Assembly: GCA_037954235.1 (NCBI GenBank)
Contig: JBBMOA010000004.1
Span: 558,001 to 622,000 of the forward strand
Source of the DNA: Aulostomus chinensis
Taxonomy: Eukaryota > Chordata > Actinopteri > Syngnathiformes > Aulostomidae
Direction of reading: 5' to 3'
Length of the DNA: 64,000 nt
Part shown: piece after piece, positions 54,697-63,931 of the stretch
Numbering within the stretch: the stretch's first letter is position 1
Layout of the letters: each line of letters begins with the position of its first letter
Notes under the pieces: model-generated
What the model was told of the DNA's origin: nothing
Databases searched by the model: none
The model's input: the letters and a program-made list of their open reading frames with translations, nothing else
Position numbers and translations under genes: made by a program

Positions 54697-55692
54697 TTAG
54701 TCCAGCAAAACAGCCCGCAGGTCCGCGGCAGACAGTGATGTGTCCTTTCTTTCTCTCTTCCCACCATCCTGTCTTTGCCACGTCTCCCTTGAGAGTTCCC
54801 ATTCCAGCCTCTCCCTCTCGCTAACCTGCATCTCGATGCCCAGCTTCTTCAACGTTGGCGCAGCCTCCACCAGCGTAGGAAATGTTTTCACTCCCGACTC
54901 CAAGTTGATTCTCAGCTGCGCTGGGTAGCGACACTTTGCCTGGATTTCCTTCTCCTTCAGCTGCTTTATCACTCCCCGGACTCGCGCTCTCTTCCTCTGC
55001 ACTTCTGGTGAATAATCCTGGTCGAAGTAAATCACTCCTTCTTGGAACTTCACTTGTTTTTGGGCCCACGCTTGTCGCAGCACTGCTTCCTTTACCGTGT
55101 AATCGAGAAACCTCACGATGATGGAGCGTGGAGGCGCTAATCTGGCGGGCTTTAGTCCCAGTGATCTGTGTGCCCTCTCAATTTTTACGTTTAGCTCAGG
55201 CGGAAGTTGTAGCACAGTCTCAAGTAAGTTCTTCACAAAACCAATCATGTCATCTTTCTCACTTTCTTCGGGGACTTGGTAAATTCTCAAATTGTTGCGG
55301 CGCATCCGATTCTGTAAATCATCACACATGTTGGTCAGAGCCGCCTCACGTTTCAACAGGTGCCGTAGCATCCTCTCATGGCGCTGGCCTGTGTCCTCTG
55401 TCAGGCCTACCCTCGTCTCCGCCTCCTCGGTTCTCCGCTCTAACTTCTCCATCCTCTGGTTCAAATCCGTGACTGACACTTCCAGTCTAGTTAATGCTGC
55501 TTTAGTGTCTGCAAACACTTGCTTATTTTCCTTCCTCAACTCTTTTAGCTCTCGAAGTATGTTCTCCATGCTCCTTTCTTCCACCTTTTCACTCGCCTGG
55601 CTTAGGGAAGATGGCGGCCGATTTTTTCCTTTTGCTTCTTCTTGCTGTTTTTGCTGCTTTCCTGCGTTCCGTGTATCTCTGACCGTGCTCAT
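54697..55692 (-). CDS. L1 ORF1 protein, intact 331 residues
   Basis: ORF1p is the RNA-binding, trimer-forming chaperone of L1 ribonucleoprotein. The frame starts MSTVRDTRNAGKQQKQQEEA. It has a long heptad region at about residues 40-125 (ENILRELKELRKENKQVFAD, LEVSVTDLNQRMEKLERRTE). An RRM-like part follows at about 130-220 (NNLRIYQVPEE, IERAHRSLG, RSIIVRFLDY). The C-terminal domain, at about 225-300, has VIYFDQDYSPEVQRKRARV and AKCRYPAQLRI. Length is normal for fish L1. No stop or shift is seen. The leader upstream of 55692 is about 140 bases. Confidence 0.85.
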   Translation of the reverse strand: MSTVRDTRNAGKQQKQQEEAKGKNRPPSSLSQASEKVEERSMENILRELKELRKENKQVFADTKAALTRLEVSVTDLNQRMEKLERRTEEAETRVGLTEDTGQRHERMLRHLLKREAALTNMCDDLQNRMRRNNLRIYQVPEESEKDDMIGFVKNLLETVLQLPPELNVKIERAHRSLGLKPARLAPPRSIIVRFLDYTVKEAVLRQAWAQKQVKFQEGVIYFDQDYSPEVQRKRARVRGVIKQLKEKEIQAKCRYPAQLRINLESGVKTFPTLVEAAPTLKKLGIEMQVSERERLEWELSRETWQRQDGGKRERKDTSLSAADLRAVLLD

Positions 55693-55830
55693 ATTAGTCT
55701 GTAGTATTTCATGTTCACTCTTTTTCCGTTAAACTGTCATATTAGTTTTACAAACAGCCGAACCCCACCAATTTCCAAGGGAGCCTACACTCCGTGCGTG
55801 TGTCTCAGTACATGGCGTCACCGGAAGTCC

Positions 55831-55841
55831 GCACATTAATT
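55831..55841. repeat. Target-site duplication of the L1, right copy
   Basis: GCACATTAATT, identical to 50151-50161, directly outside the L1 5' end. Confidence 0.85.
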
Positions 55842-56102
55842 TTTTACTGACAAATACAGCCACACGACAGTTACTCTAACGTGCACCTTAAGGTTCGATG
55901 GTGAGTTGTTGAACACCATCAATACCTTGTGTTTCTGTAAACACAGGAGGCACTTCATTCGGTATGAAGAGTCTTCCTTCCCTGCGTACTCAAACATTGA
56001 TTGCAAATAAGTCCACGGATGCGTATCAGCTTCAGCTTCAGCTGTTGAAGCTGAAGTGCATTCTCTGTCCATGTCCAATGTGTTGGAGGAGCAGGAAGCC
56101 AT
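55836..56102 (-). pseudogene. hAT transposase first exon with BED-type zinc finger
   Basis: The minus-strand frame starts MASCSSNTLDMDRECTSAST. It contains HPWTYLQSMFEY and CLLCLQKHKVLMVFNNSPSN followed by LKVH. The C-x2-C ... H spacing and the N-S-P-S-N-L-K text are those of a BED finger in hAT transposases. The frame runs a little into what I take to be an intron: GT at 55880-55879 on the minus strand, with an AG acceptor before 49811. The phases do not join cleanly in my reading, so one junction may have mutated. Confidence 0.7.
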
Positions 56103-56394
56103 GCGGAATTTCTCCTGTCCCTGTGCAGCGTGCGTTGTCCAAGCATGTCCGGTTTGTTAGCAGTGATGAAAAAACCCACCCCTTTTTATTCAGTCCTCTA
56201 CGCCCAATCAAATATCTAGATTTTGATTTATAGCAAGTAATATGTTGTGTGATTTCAGTGTATTAGAATAAAAGTACGATTTTTTTTCTTAAAATATAAA
56301 ACAGATTAAAAGTAAAAGTACAGGGGGTAAAAAGTATACAGTAAATAAAAGTACAAATTCTCAAAATATTAATTACAGTAACAAAGTAATTGTA

Positions 56395-56415
56395 CCTTGT
56401 TACTTTACAACACTG
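56395..56415 (-). repeat. hAT right terminal inverted repeat
   Basis: Reads CAGTGTTGTAAAGTAACAAG on the minus strand. The matching left terminus was not found near 48345. Confidence 0.6.
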
Positions 56416-56650
56416 ATTAACACCCAACAGTTCTCCTTGAGCAAGCACATCCTGCAACAGCGGAAGTCGAGCAGATCCAGGCTCAATGGGGACGGCCTTC
56501 TGCTTTGACTGGTTGGGGCAAAGAGATCAGGAGAGTGGGGTAGAGACAGATAACGGAGGAAGACACGTATACAGAAGGAAAGAGAGAAAGAGAAGCGACT
56601 GATGGACAGACAGGGACGTGAGCAGGTGGGGCTATTGTTCATACTTAGAA
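56416..56650 (-). mobile_element. L2 LINE 3' region fragment, minus orientation
   Basis: On the minus strand it reads GCCTGGATCTGCTCGACTTC then GCTGTTGCAGGATGTGCTTG then CTCAAGGAGAACTGTTGGGT, matching 21300-21410. The fragment stops at the hAT end (56415), so the hAT inserted into this L2 3' region. Confidence 0.65.
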
Positions 56651-56879
56651 CTCAATATAATGAGACAACATATGATAAAGACTGCAAATCTAAGGGGCTA
56701 AAATAAAATTATGATAAAGGGGAAAAACCAGGTGGATTCCTTCCATAAACTATAACTTATTATGGAATCAGCATTCAAATCTATAGAAATTTGGATTTTT
56801 TCCCAATCTCTATAATAAGGAGAATAAGTGTGACAAAAATGTCCATATATACCTAAATTTTTATATCTATTTTAGAGTA
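56651..56879. other. No recognisable feature
   Basis: AT-rich sequence between the L2 fragment and the Harbinger Myb-like frame. No terminal repeat of the Harbinger element was found at this side. Confidence 0.4.
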
Positions 56880-56884
56880 TCCTT

Positions 56885-57169
56885 TTGGCACCTCTGGAAG
56901 GAATGTTTCGAAAATTTATCGAGAGAGTGAATGTGGTGGGTTCGGAGCAACGCACCCCCGCAGAGATTTTAAAAAAAGTGGTAGGACATCAAGGTGGAGC
57001 GGCGTACAGCTGCCCCCCGGAGGAGTGCCAGCCAGACAGATGGGGGTCAGGGAGAGAGGCCCTGACAGAATTTGGTCAGCAGGTGGTGGCAGTCATGGGC
57101 AGCACCTCTGTGGGGAGGATTGTCACCGCCACCTACGCTGACTCCAAGAGTCAGATGATTGGTGGTTGA
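56885..57169 (+). pseudogene. Harbinger Myb/SANT-like helper protein fragment
   Basis: The frame has KFIERVNVVGSEQRTPAEIL followed by KKVVGHQGG. That matches the third helix region of Myb/SANT-like proteins encoded by Harbinger elements, in which a W-x-x-I ... V-N-x-V-G ... R-T-x-x-E motif contacts DNA and transposase. It lacks the first helices, and the motif Trp after EILKK is gone. The C-terminal half (EALTEFGQQVVAVMGSTSVG) is of unknown structure. It overlaps the end of the transposase reading by about 45 bases on the opposite strand. Confidence 0.55.
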
Positions 57170-57640
57170 TGGAGTGGAAATCCTTACGATTAACGTAAGC
57201 ATATTCCTCATGGGACGGCGCTTTTATTGCAACATGAGTGCAGCCAATGACTCCAATTACATTCGAGAATCCGGCTATTGCTGCAAATTGTGCTTTAATA
57301 TTGGCCTGTTCAACCACACTATAAGGGAATTTAATGTACCTGCGGGAGAGGGGGATGATCAGGTCCACCACCAAGGGCACGGCCTGGCTGAAGGTCGACT
57401 GGCTCACACCAGAACGGTCTGCCATCTCCCGCTGGAAAGAGCCAGTGGCCAAGAAGCCGAGCGTGCTCAGCACCAGTGTCGGCACTGGCACAGCTCAGCT
57501 CCTGGCGGTTCTCCACTGGAGTGCCAGTCGCAGCTCCTCACAAATTTGCAGGAGGATGGCCCGCGGTAGCCGGAACCGGCTCATCAGCCACTCGTCAGAA
57601 TTGTGGAGCAAGTTCTCCCGCTCCCTGAAATGCCCTGAAA
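57123..57640 (-). pseudogene. Harbinger (HARBI1-like) transposase, N-terminal and central part
   Basis: On the minus strand the region 57640-57500 reads NLLHNSDEWLMSRFRLPRAI then LLQICEELRLAL. Frame 57491-57123 continues VPVPTLVLSTLGFLATGSFQ, REMADRSGVSQSTFSQAVPL, YIKFPYSVVEQANIKAQFAA, IAGFSNVIGVIGCTHVAIKA and EEYAYVNRKDFHSIN. The motif that is normally D-C-T-H here reads GCTH, so the first catalytic acid is lost. A stop or shift separates the two parts near 57495. The later catalytic residues are missing after SINHQSS. Confidence 0.8.
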
Positions 57641-57685
57641 TTTTGTATATGTGCTACTTTATCCGCTTATACTTTATACCACTCT

Positions 57686-57907
57686 GTGGACAATCTCTAT
57701 AAAGTCACAGGCGCATACAGCTGCAAGAGGAAAACCGCCCACTGGCCCCTTGTCATATTCCACAAAATCATTGACCTATCCATGTACAATGCATTGGTGA
57801 TTTGGAGTGAGCTAAACCCAACCTGGTGGGCAAGCAAGAGGAAGTGGAAGAGGTTCTTTTTGGAGGAGATTGGAAAGGCCCTTGTGGCTTCTTTCATGCA
57901 AAAATGA
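57686..57907 (+). pseudogene. piggyBac-type transposase C-terminal fragment
   Basis: The frame reads VTGAYSCKRKTAHWPLVIFH, then DLSMYNALVIWSELNPTW and RFFLEEIGKALV. The order C-K-R-K-T-x-x-W-P ... D-x-x-x-x-N-A-x-V-I-W ... F-L-E-E-x-G-K-A-L is that of the end of the catalytic domain in piggyBac/PGBD-like transposases. About 70 residues remain, without the DDD core. It lies inside the Harbinger copy, so it arrived by insertion or through a rearrangement. Confidence 0.7.
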
Positions 57908-57988
57908 CAACGCCTCCCCACACAGATGCCTCAGTAGCATTCGTGAGGGCAGCACAGCAATCTGAGCCTGGCCCTGCTCAAGAAGCAT

Positions 57989-58352
57989 CCACGGTGGTGC
58001 AGTGGTTAGCGCTGTTGCCTCACAGCAAGAAGGTTCTGGGTTTGAATCCTGGCTCTGGATCTTTCTGTGTGGAGTCTGCATGTTCTACCTGTGCCTGCGT
58101 GGATTCTCTCTGGGTACTTCAGCTTCTTCCCACCGTCCAAAGACATGCAATTGGGGATTAGGCTAATTGATACTGTAAATTGACTGTAGGTGTGACTGTG
58201 AGTGTGAATGGTTGTCTGTCTATATGTGTTGTCCCTGTAATGGACTGGTGATCTGTCCTGGTGAACCCTGCCTCTCACCTGAAAGCTGCTGAGATAGGCT
58301 CCACCCTCCACCACCCACCACCCTTAACAGGAATAAGTGGAAGAAAATGGAT
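57989..58352 (+). mobile_element. tRNA-like SINE-type repeat
   Basis: It starts CCACGGTGGTGCAGTGGTTA with A-box TGGTGCAGTGG and B-box GGTTTGAATCC. It continues CACAGCAAGAAGGTTCTGGG and AAAGCTGCTGAGATAGGCTC and ends AAGTGGAAGAAAATGGATGG. Inserted in Harbinger copy 2. Confidence 0.75.
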
Positions 58353-58685
58353 GGAATAAAATAAATTCAAATTATTATGACTTTTTATTACATGAAATTA
58401 TCCTGTGTAATAGATACTCTTGTCCAAAATATATATTTCACCAATCATGAGTGGTGTTAAAACTTAAAAAAATACACTTTCCCTGTCTTTTGAAACATTC
58501 AGTAAGGACTAAATCATTTTTGAAGTAGCACAGGTCATTTAAACATTATGAATAGCTTTGGGGTTATAACTTTACTGAAAATACTTGCTACAAGGGCAAT
58601 TCTTGGGCCAGGTCAATTTTGACCCAGACCATGCTGTGAAGGTAAGGGATTTGAACAGTATGTGAGGGTTAAGTAATGGCAACAG
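58353..58685. other. Harbinger interior without recognised coding
   Basis: AT-rich sequence between the SINE and the part that aligns with the first Harbinger copy (from about 58690). No motif seen. Confidence 0.4.
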
Positions 58686-58964
58686 GTGTTTGTGTTGTGT
58701 TCATGGCTTTTTTGTGCTCGATGTATGTGCAATTGTTAAATGTCAGTTACAAAACATCGCTACACAGTGTCATCAACGGACCAAAGTGCAGTCAATGCAA
58801 GAATTGGCTTTCCACCAACTTCTTCGGCACCTCCGGAGTTGGCATGAAACAGTGCAAGAATTGATGAACTTTTCGCATTGATACACCTGAACGTGAGTGC
58901 TGATTGAGTTTTTCGTGCATAAACAGCGTTGATACATGAGGCCCCAGGTCCGTTAGTGACTCCC

Positions 58965-59240
58965 AGTATGTTTAAAAAAAACAGACTGGGAGGTAGAGCC
59001 TTCAGTTACCGGGTTCCTTGACTGTGGAACCAGCTCTCTCCATGGGTCAGAGAGGCAGACACACATACTACATTTAAGTCTAGGTTTAAGACCTTCCTCT
59101 ATAACAGAGCTTTCAGTTAGGGCTGGTTCAGGTAGCGCTGAACCATTTTATACCCATGCTGATACAGGCTTAGGCTGCTGGGGGACACATCTGGTTACAT
59201 GGATCCCTCCCTAACCCCCTTTTACCCTGCTGTTACACCG
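58965..59240 (+). mobile_element. L2 LINE 3' coding end and 3' region fragment
   Basis: GGAGGTAGAGCCTTCAGTTA followed by GACTGTGGAACCAGCTCTCT and AAGACCTTCCTCTATAACAG corresponds to the last ORF2 codons (GRAFSYRVPXLWNQLS-like text). The start of the 3' region (GCTTAGGCTGCTGGGGGA) follows. It ends near 59240, where an inverted L2 ORF1 piece begins. Confidence 0.65.
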
Positions 59241-59675
59241 GCCTGCACTCCAGTAACTGCCTGAATGGATGCACAGAGAAGTGTGTAGGACGGCAGCTCT
59301 GCTTCCTGGTCTGAACTCTGGGTTGTCAGGGTTTTGGTTCTCTTATAAACAGTGCCATAATTCTAGAAATGAGAGCAGCTCCATCCAACGTGGGATGAAT
59401 GCCATCTCTCCTAATCAGACCAGGTCTCTCTCAGAAAGTTTTCCAATTATCTATGAAGCCCACTTGGTTTGCTGGGCACCACCCCGACAGCCAGGGGTTG
59501 AACAACAACATGCGGCTAAACATATCTTCACTGGTCCGATTAGGCAGGGTCCAGAGAACACTACGGTATCCAACATTTTCTTTGCGAATGTACATACGAC
59601 TCAATATTAATTTTTGTGACCTCCGACTGGCGTAGTCAGATGTCATTACTGACAACGTGAATAATGATTTTATCA
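59241..59675 (-). pseudogene. L2 ORF1 esterase-like fragment, minus orientation
   Basis: On the minus strand MIKSLFTLSVMTSDYASRRS is followed by LPNRTSEDMFSRMLLFNPWL, NQVGFIDNWKTF and a D-x-x-H region near 59400 (RRDGIHPTLDG in another frame). It then reaches the ORF1 end near 59310. It matches 46656-48344. The GSS box is missing. Confidence 0.7.
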
Positions 59676-60369
59676 TTGGGACAGTATTAGTACTTTTTAA
59701 TAATAACTTTTTGTACTATGGATTTTACTGTCACAAATTATGATTTTAATTTTCCTATCCTGTAAAATGTCTGTGTTGCCACCAATTGGAGTACACTGGA
59801 GTGGTGCCTGCCACACACTGCCCTATCAACTCAGCTCACCTGACATCTTTACCACCTAAACCTATTACAAAGTCTAGGGATGAAACCACTGGAGTTCCAT
59901 GTAATCATTACTCTCTATAGCTTCATTATCAGTCTGACTGACAATGCTGACCAAATTTAAATTATGAATAAACCATATGCATAGATCAAATGTCTATTTT
60001 TATGGAATTTGCGGATACCAGTGATTGTGACAATGATATTTTAAAGATGTGAGTCTTAAGTCTGACTACTATTGCCTCTATCTACATTCAACAGAAGGTG
60101 CCCAGTTTCAGTGAATGGTACTCCACTATTGACACGCTTTTGTTTGCCAGAAAATGTTTTAAGAAGCTGGCCAACACTATCATCCACATTCTCACATCAC
60201 TTTCCCAACTAGAGAGAAGGGATTTCAACATCTGAGAGGTTGCTATTCAAGGACAAACAACTCAGTTTTCAACACCTCAGTTTGCTCCAGACTTGTATGA
60301 GCTCAAGGACAGGGGATGGATGAAAATACTGTGATAAACCTCTCTTTAGGTATAAATAGTAACGGTATA
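59676..60369. other. No recognisable feature
   Basis: AT-rich sequence with no coding or repeat structure that I can support. Confidence 0.45.
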
Positions 60370-61456
60370 GAAACACACCCACTTACAACGAGGTATGAAA
60401 AAAATACATTATTTATACACAGTTCATTTAAGACAACAGCACAATCAATGCAGGCAGAGTAGGCACTGGCCCAACAGTTCAAACCCCCTCAGACAACCAG
60501 CCAGCTACCCCCGTTAATCGGCCACCCTGGGTCACACACACTTCAAACCACCCCACATGAGTTTATTCCACTGCACACATTGACATAATGACATGCAGTA
60601 TCAAAGGCAATAAACCAAACGCATTGGGCTTTATGCAATCAGAAAAGTCACACACTGGATTTCACCTCTACTCAGTAAATCAGATTTCACACCATTATGG
60701 GGCTCTTGCCAAAACAACTGGGATAACCGGCATGTATTACCCCTCTTGCCAATTAACTAACTTCCTACCAGCGCCCCCCCCCCCAATTCCCACACTGAGT
60801 CGCACTGTTGAGGGCTTTCAAAATACACTAAAAATTGGCAATCACATCTGGAAACCAAAGCAAACAAATACAATAACTGACAGGACTACATATAACACTA
60901 AACATTTAAATATAGAATATTTAAAACAACCACTTAACTGGCACTCGAGACCCTCCCCCGGGGTCTAGGCTTGAGGTACTGGTCCGACGGCCTGTCTGCA
61001 GCGGGAGGCCGTGGGGAACGTCAGTCCAGCGCTGGAACACCGAGCGGCTGACAACGTGTCAGACGCCTGCACACCAAAGCTGGGAAGCAGGGAAGCACTC
61101 CTAATCCCCGGTCCCTAACTAACCTCCACCCTATCACAGGAACCGCTCCACCTATCTGACTATCTTCGCAGCTGGCAGCCCTAAGTGGCTACGATCGGCA
61201 TCCACCCCGCTCCCGGCCGTGAGCGCATAAAAAGTCAGGCTCGCCGGGCACTTCACTCCCCAGTACACAGCCAGCTCCGCTTCCCAGAACCAAGTGTGAC
61301 CTACTCGGCTCTGCTATATCAGTTCATCATTGCTGCAATCAAGTCCAGCTGTGTCTGATCAGTTCAGAGTCTCTGCATGCCTCCACAGGTGCGAAGCATT
61401 GTCTTTGATTACTCGTCGCCATGGCAACCCACCCCTTCAACCCAAGTCCACTACAA
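60370..61456 (-). mobile_element. Possible LTR or promoter-bearing repeat, minus strand
   Basis: On the minus strand the order is a GC-rich zone, a TATA-like CTTTTTATGCGC near 61230, then AATAAACTCATG near 60560 and an AT-rich end. That is the layout of an LTR (promoter then poly(A) signal). TGTAGTGGACTTGGGTTGAA near 61453 could be the start. No second copy, primer site or target duplication was found, so it could also be unique sequence. Confidence 0.25.
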
Positions 61457-61620
61457 TACTATGTGATGGGATTCGAGACTGGTAGAGAGGTCAGCTCCAG
61501 GTGGTGGGAGTGGACAAGCATATGTGATGCTCATTAAATGTCAGTCACATTTTAAGTTATTTTGATTATTTATTAATGTTATTTCTGTCCCATGTAAAAT
61601 GAGAGAGTTTTGTCATTCCG

Positions 61621-61636
61621 CCAGCAGGGGGCAGTG
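61621..61636 (+). promoter_or_regulatory. CTCF-like motif
   Basis: CCAGCAGGGGGCAGTG fits the vertebrate CTCF core closely (CCASYAGRKGGCRS type). Such motifs are also spread by repeats. Occupancy cannot be judged from sequence. Confidence 0.4.
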
Positions 61637-61677
61637 TCGCGGGCTGCTTCTCCCGGTGAACGCCGGTTCACTTCCTC

Positions 61678-61746
61678 AGTCTTCACGGAGAAGCTGAAAA
61701 GAGCAGACGCATCTCACCGATTGTCTTAATTATCCTGTTTTACAGG
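61678..61746 (+). repeat. Direct repeat, copy 1
   Basis: AGTCTTCACGGAGAAGCTGA ... TTATCCTGTTTTACAGG. It is about 87 percent identical by eye to 62257-62324 and ends in a splice-acceptor-like pyrimidine-AG. Confidence 0.8.
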
Positions 61747-62256
61747 TTGGTTGTGTCCTTAAACTGTCCACACTTTAGTTGGATGTCCGAATGTGACATT
61801 ATGTCTGGTCCCACGATGTCCTGTTTTCTGTTATAAAGAGGCTAAATGTAGCTCTGTGTGTGAGTGTGGATCGCGAGTAGTACAAGATGGCGCCGCTGTA
61901 TTGTTCCATTGTAAACCACATTGTAGTCCCGGGCTCCAGTACATTGAACATAGCTCAGTTACATAATGTGTTATATATGTATATGTTATATATATATTCA
62001 TAATGTGTTGAATATGGTATTTACTGCTAAGAAAGAGTTCACATCTGTAACAACTAAAATCTGTTTTTTTTACTTTTATAGCTTATTTTTATCCTCACAG
62101 TAAGTGAAGTGAAAGGGACATGGGTCAGCCCATAGATTTTATTTTTATTTTAAGGGATTGTGATTTGCTGTTTTATAAGAAAAGAAGATGTATACCGTGT
62201 TACATTGTGACATTTTTTTGTGATATTTTGATATTATGATTTGTCATAAATAAATG

Positions 62257-62324
62257 AGTCTTCACAGCGAAGCTGAACAGACCAGATGCGTCTCACCGAT
62301 GGTCTAATTATCCTGTTTTACAGG
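62257..62324 (+). repeat. Direct repeat, copy 2
   Basis: AGTCTTCACAGCGAAGCTGA ... TTATCCTGTTTTACAGG, 579 bases downstream of copy 1. The intervening sequence is AT-rich with several TATATA words. Confidence 0.8.
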
Positions 62325-62905
62325 AAACATTATCTGCATACAGAGTCTCAATCTGAGACCTGTAACACATACCCCCTCACCATTAAGACTTAGCAAGTGT
62401 GGTCTGCTGTCCACCCCCCCCCCCCCCTTCTGGCTTGATTTGCATCAGGTGTGGGTCCGTGGTGCTGATTGCGGGGAGGAGCCGCAGGTATTATAGCTGC
62501 TCAGATGTTACCTGGTTGAGTTGCTCTCTCATCTCCCTTTGGGCCGGTGTCCATGCGTGGCGTGGCGTTTTGTGTGGCCTGAACAGTGTGACGGTCAGCA
62601 TGGTTGCTGTGTCGGATCAATCAACCTCTTCCAAAATTGGTGTTGGCCTGCTGGCCACGGCTGTGTAGGACCTGACTTGTCTGCCGCTTTTCCGTGCTGT
62701 TTTCTGTAGGTATGTTTACTATAATCAGCAGCTGTAACTCAGCTCGCCAGCTGACCACTGTCTTGTATTTTTCTGTTTTCCTCAACAGCGTTTCACTGCG
62801 GCCCGCTCCTCCTCCTCCCCGTCGGTGGTTGTGCTGATGCTCCGTGTGGTAGGTGGCCTGAAACCAGGCTACCCCGTTTCCCATTATGAATATTCAGCAT
62901 GTTAA
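62325..62905. other. No gene seen; poly(C) run and possible LTR-like sequence
   Basis: A C run of 14 lies at 62414-62427 and TATTATAGCTGCTCAGA at about 62489. Short frames have no motif. It may be part of the same unknown repeat as the direct repeats. Confidence 0.35.
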
Positions 62906-63931
62906 TTAGGGCCTGAGCCAGTCCCTGGCGAAGACCCTATTATGTTTCGAAGTCACACTCGCCACTTCAAAAGTTAATTTGACCCCCTAAACATGCATGA
63001 AAACTCACCAAATTTGGTAAGCACATCGGGTGCGGCGAAAAATTCGATAATTAAAAAAAAAGAGGCGCTCTACTCAATAGCGCCACCTACATACACAAAA
63101 AACCACGCCACAGCCTGTAGGAATGTCCTACAGACATGGGACAAACACCATTGAACTCGTCTCATCAAGACGGATAAATCATACACTCACACCCCTGACC
63201 TAACTGTAACAGGATGTCCACAATTTGGACACGAATGTCTAATTTTGGACAATTTTGCGCCCCGAACAAAATCTATCTCCTCCTAAACCGTAAATGCCAG
63301 GGCTTCCAAACTTTCACACATTACTCTCCCAACTGTGCTGATTAAAAGTTGTTCAAGGTTAATATACTACGCGCTCGGTTTGGATTTTATGAGCCGTCAA
63401 AGTGGGGGAGACACTTTTCGCCTTACAATGGAAGTCTATGGGCAGAGCGTGTCCTCTCAGGGTACATACTCTCAAACAAATGCTTCTCACATCTACACCA
63501 TACATTCCACAGCTTTTAAAAACACACCACTGTATTCCTGACAAAAATCCCTACAAAAATATGGTATTTTGTGTGACTTTTGACCAACGTATGCCGAGTT
63601 ATTCACCTTTTACACACTACATTTCTCTGAATCCTCCACTCTCTCCACTCCAGCACAGATCAGACACAGTGCAGCGGGGGAGGGGTTCTTAATGAGCCAG
63701 CTGGCAGCTCTGCTCTCAGCTCTGCTCTCAGCTCTGACAGAGATGGCAGAGAGCGAGCAGAGAAGGGAGGGGCTCTTAAAGGGCCGGCTCTCAGCTCTGC
63801 TCTCACACTGTGCAGCGAACTGAGGCTCGTATGTCCTAAACTACAAAGCCTAGGGATTTGCCGATTACACCGTTGGATTCGGGCCGGTGTCAAGGACGCG
63901 GCCGTAGGCCGCGCAGGGGCTCAGGCCCTAA
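62906..63931 (+). repeat. GGGCCTGAGCC-family repeat with perfect 14-bp inverted ends
   Basis: TTAGGGCCTGAGCC at 62906-62919 and its exact reverse complement at 63918-63931 bound a 1,026-base unit. Inside are the landmarks shared with 13138-15225 and 38096-38796. There is no transposase. The sequence AACGCTGCTTGCAGCTTTAATT just outside the right end is shared with the other copies, so the transposed unit may extend further. Confidence 0.65.

Larger units (their letters stand above)
50162..55830 (-). mobile_element. Full-length L1 LINE (5.67 kb) with 11-bp target duplication
   Basis: On the minus strand it begins GGACTTCCGGTGACGCCATG (55830 downward). It encodes ORF1 (55692-54697) and ORF2 (54156-50373). 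It ends with AATAAA (near 50184) and an A-rich tail (50163-50172). Both sides carry GCACATTAATT. Only two coding changes in ORF2 keep it from being complete: a shift at about 52041-52047 and a stop at about 51612. That makes it one of the youngest insertions in the window. Confidence 0.9.
48345..56415 (-). mobile_element. hAT DNA transposon split by an L1 insertion
   Basis: The right terminus on the minus strand is CAGTGTTGTAAAGTAACAAG (56415 downward), a typical fish hAT start, followed by subterminal GTTACTGT words. The gene runs leftward: BED finger exon (56102-55880), then after the L1 the rest of the transposase (49811-48345). Without the L1 and its duplicated target the element would be about 2.4 kb. 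The left terminus is missing, because the hAT joins L2 sequence at 48344. At the right end it sits in an L2 3' region with GTGTTAAT as possible target site. Confidence 0.7.
56880..58945 (-). mobile_element. PIF/Harbinger transposon copy 2, with later insertions
   Basis: The right end CGTTGATACATGAGGCCCC (58927-58945) is the inverted counterpart of the end at 444. A Myb-like frame (plus strand, 56885-57169) faces a transposase fragment (minus strand, 57123-57640). That convergent two-gene plan is known for Harbinger. A piggyBac scrap and a SINE-type repeat sit between the transposase and the end. The left terminus is not visible. Confidence 0.7.
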
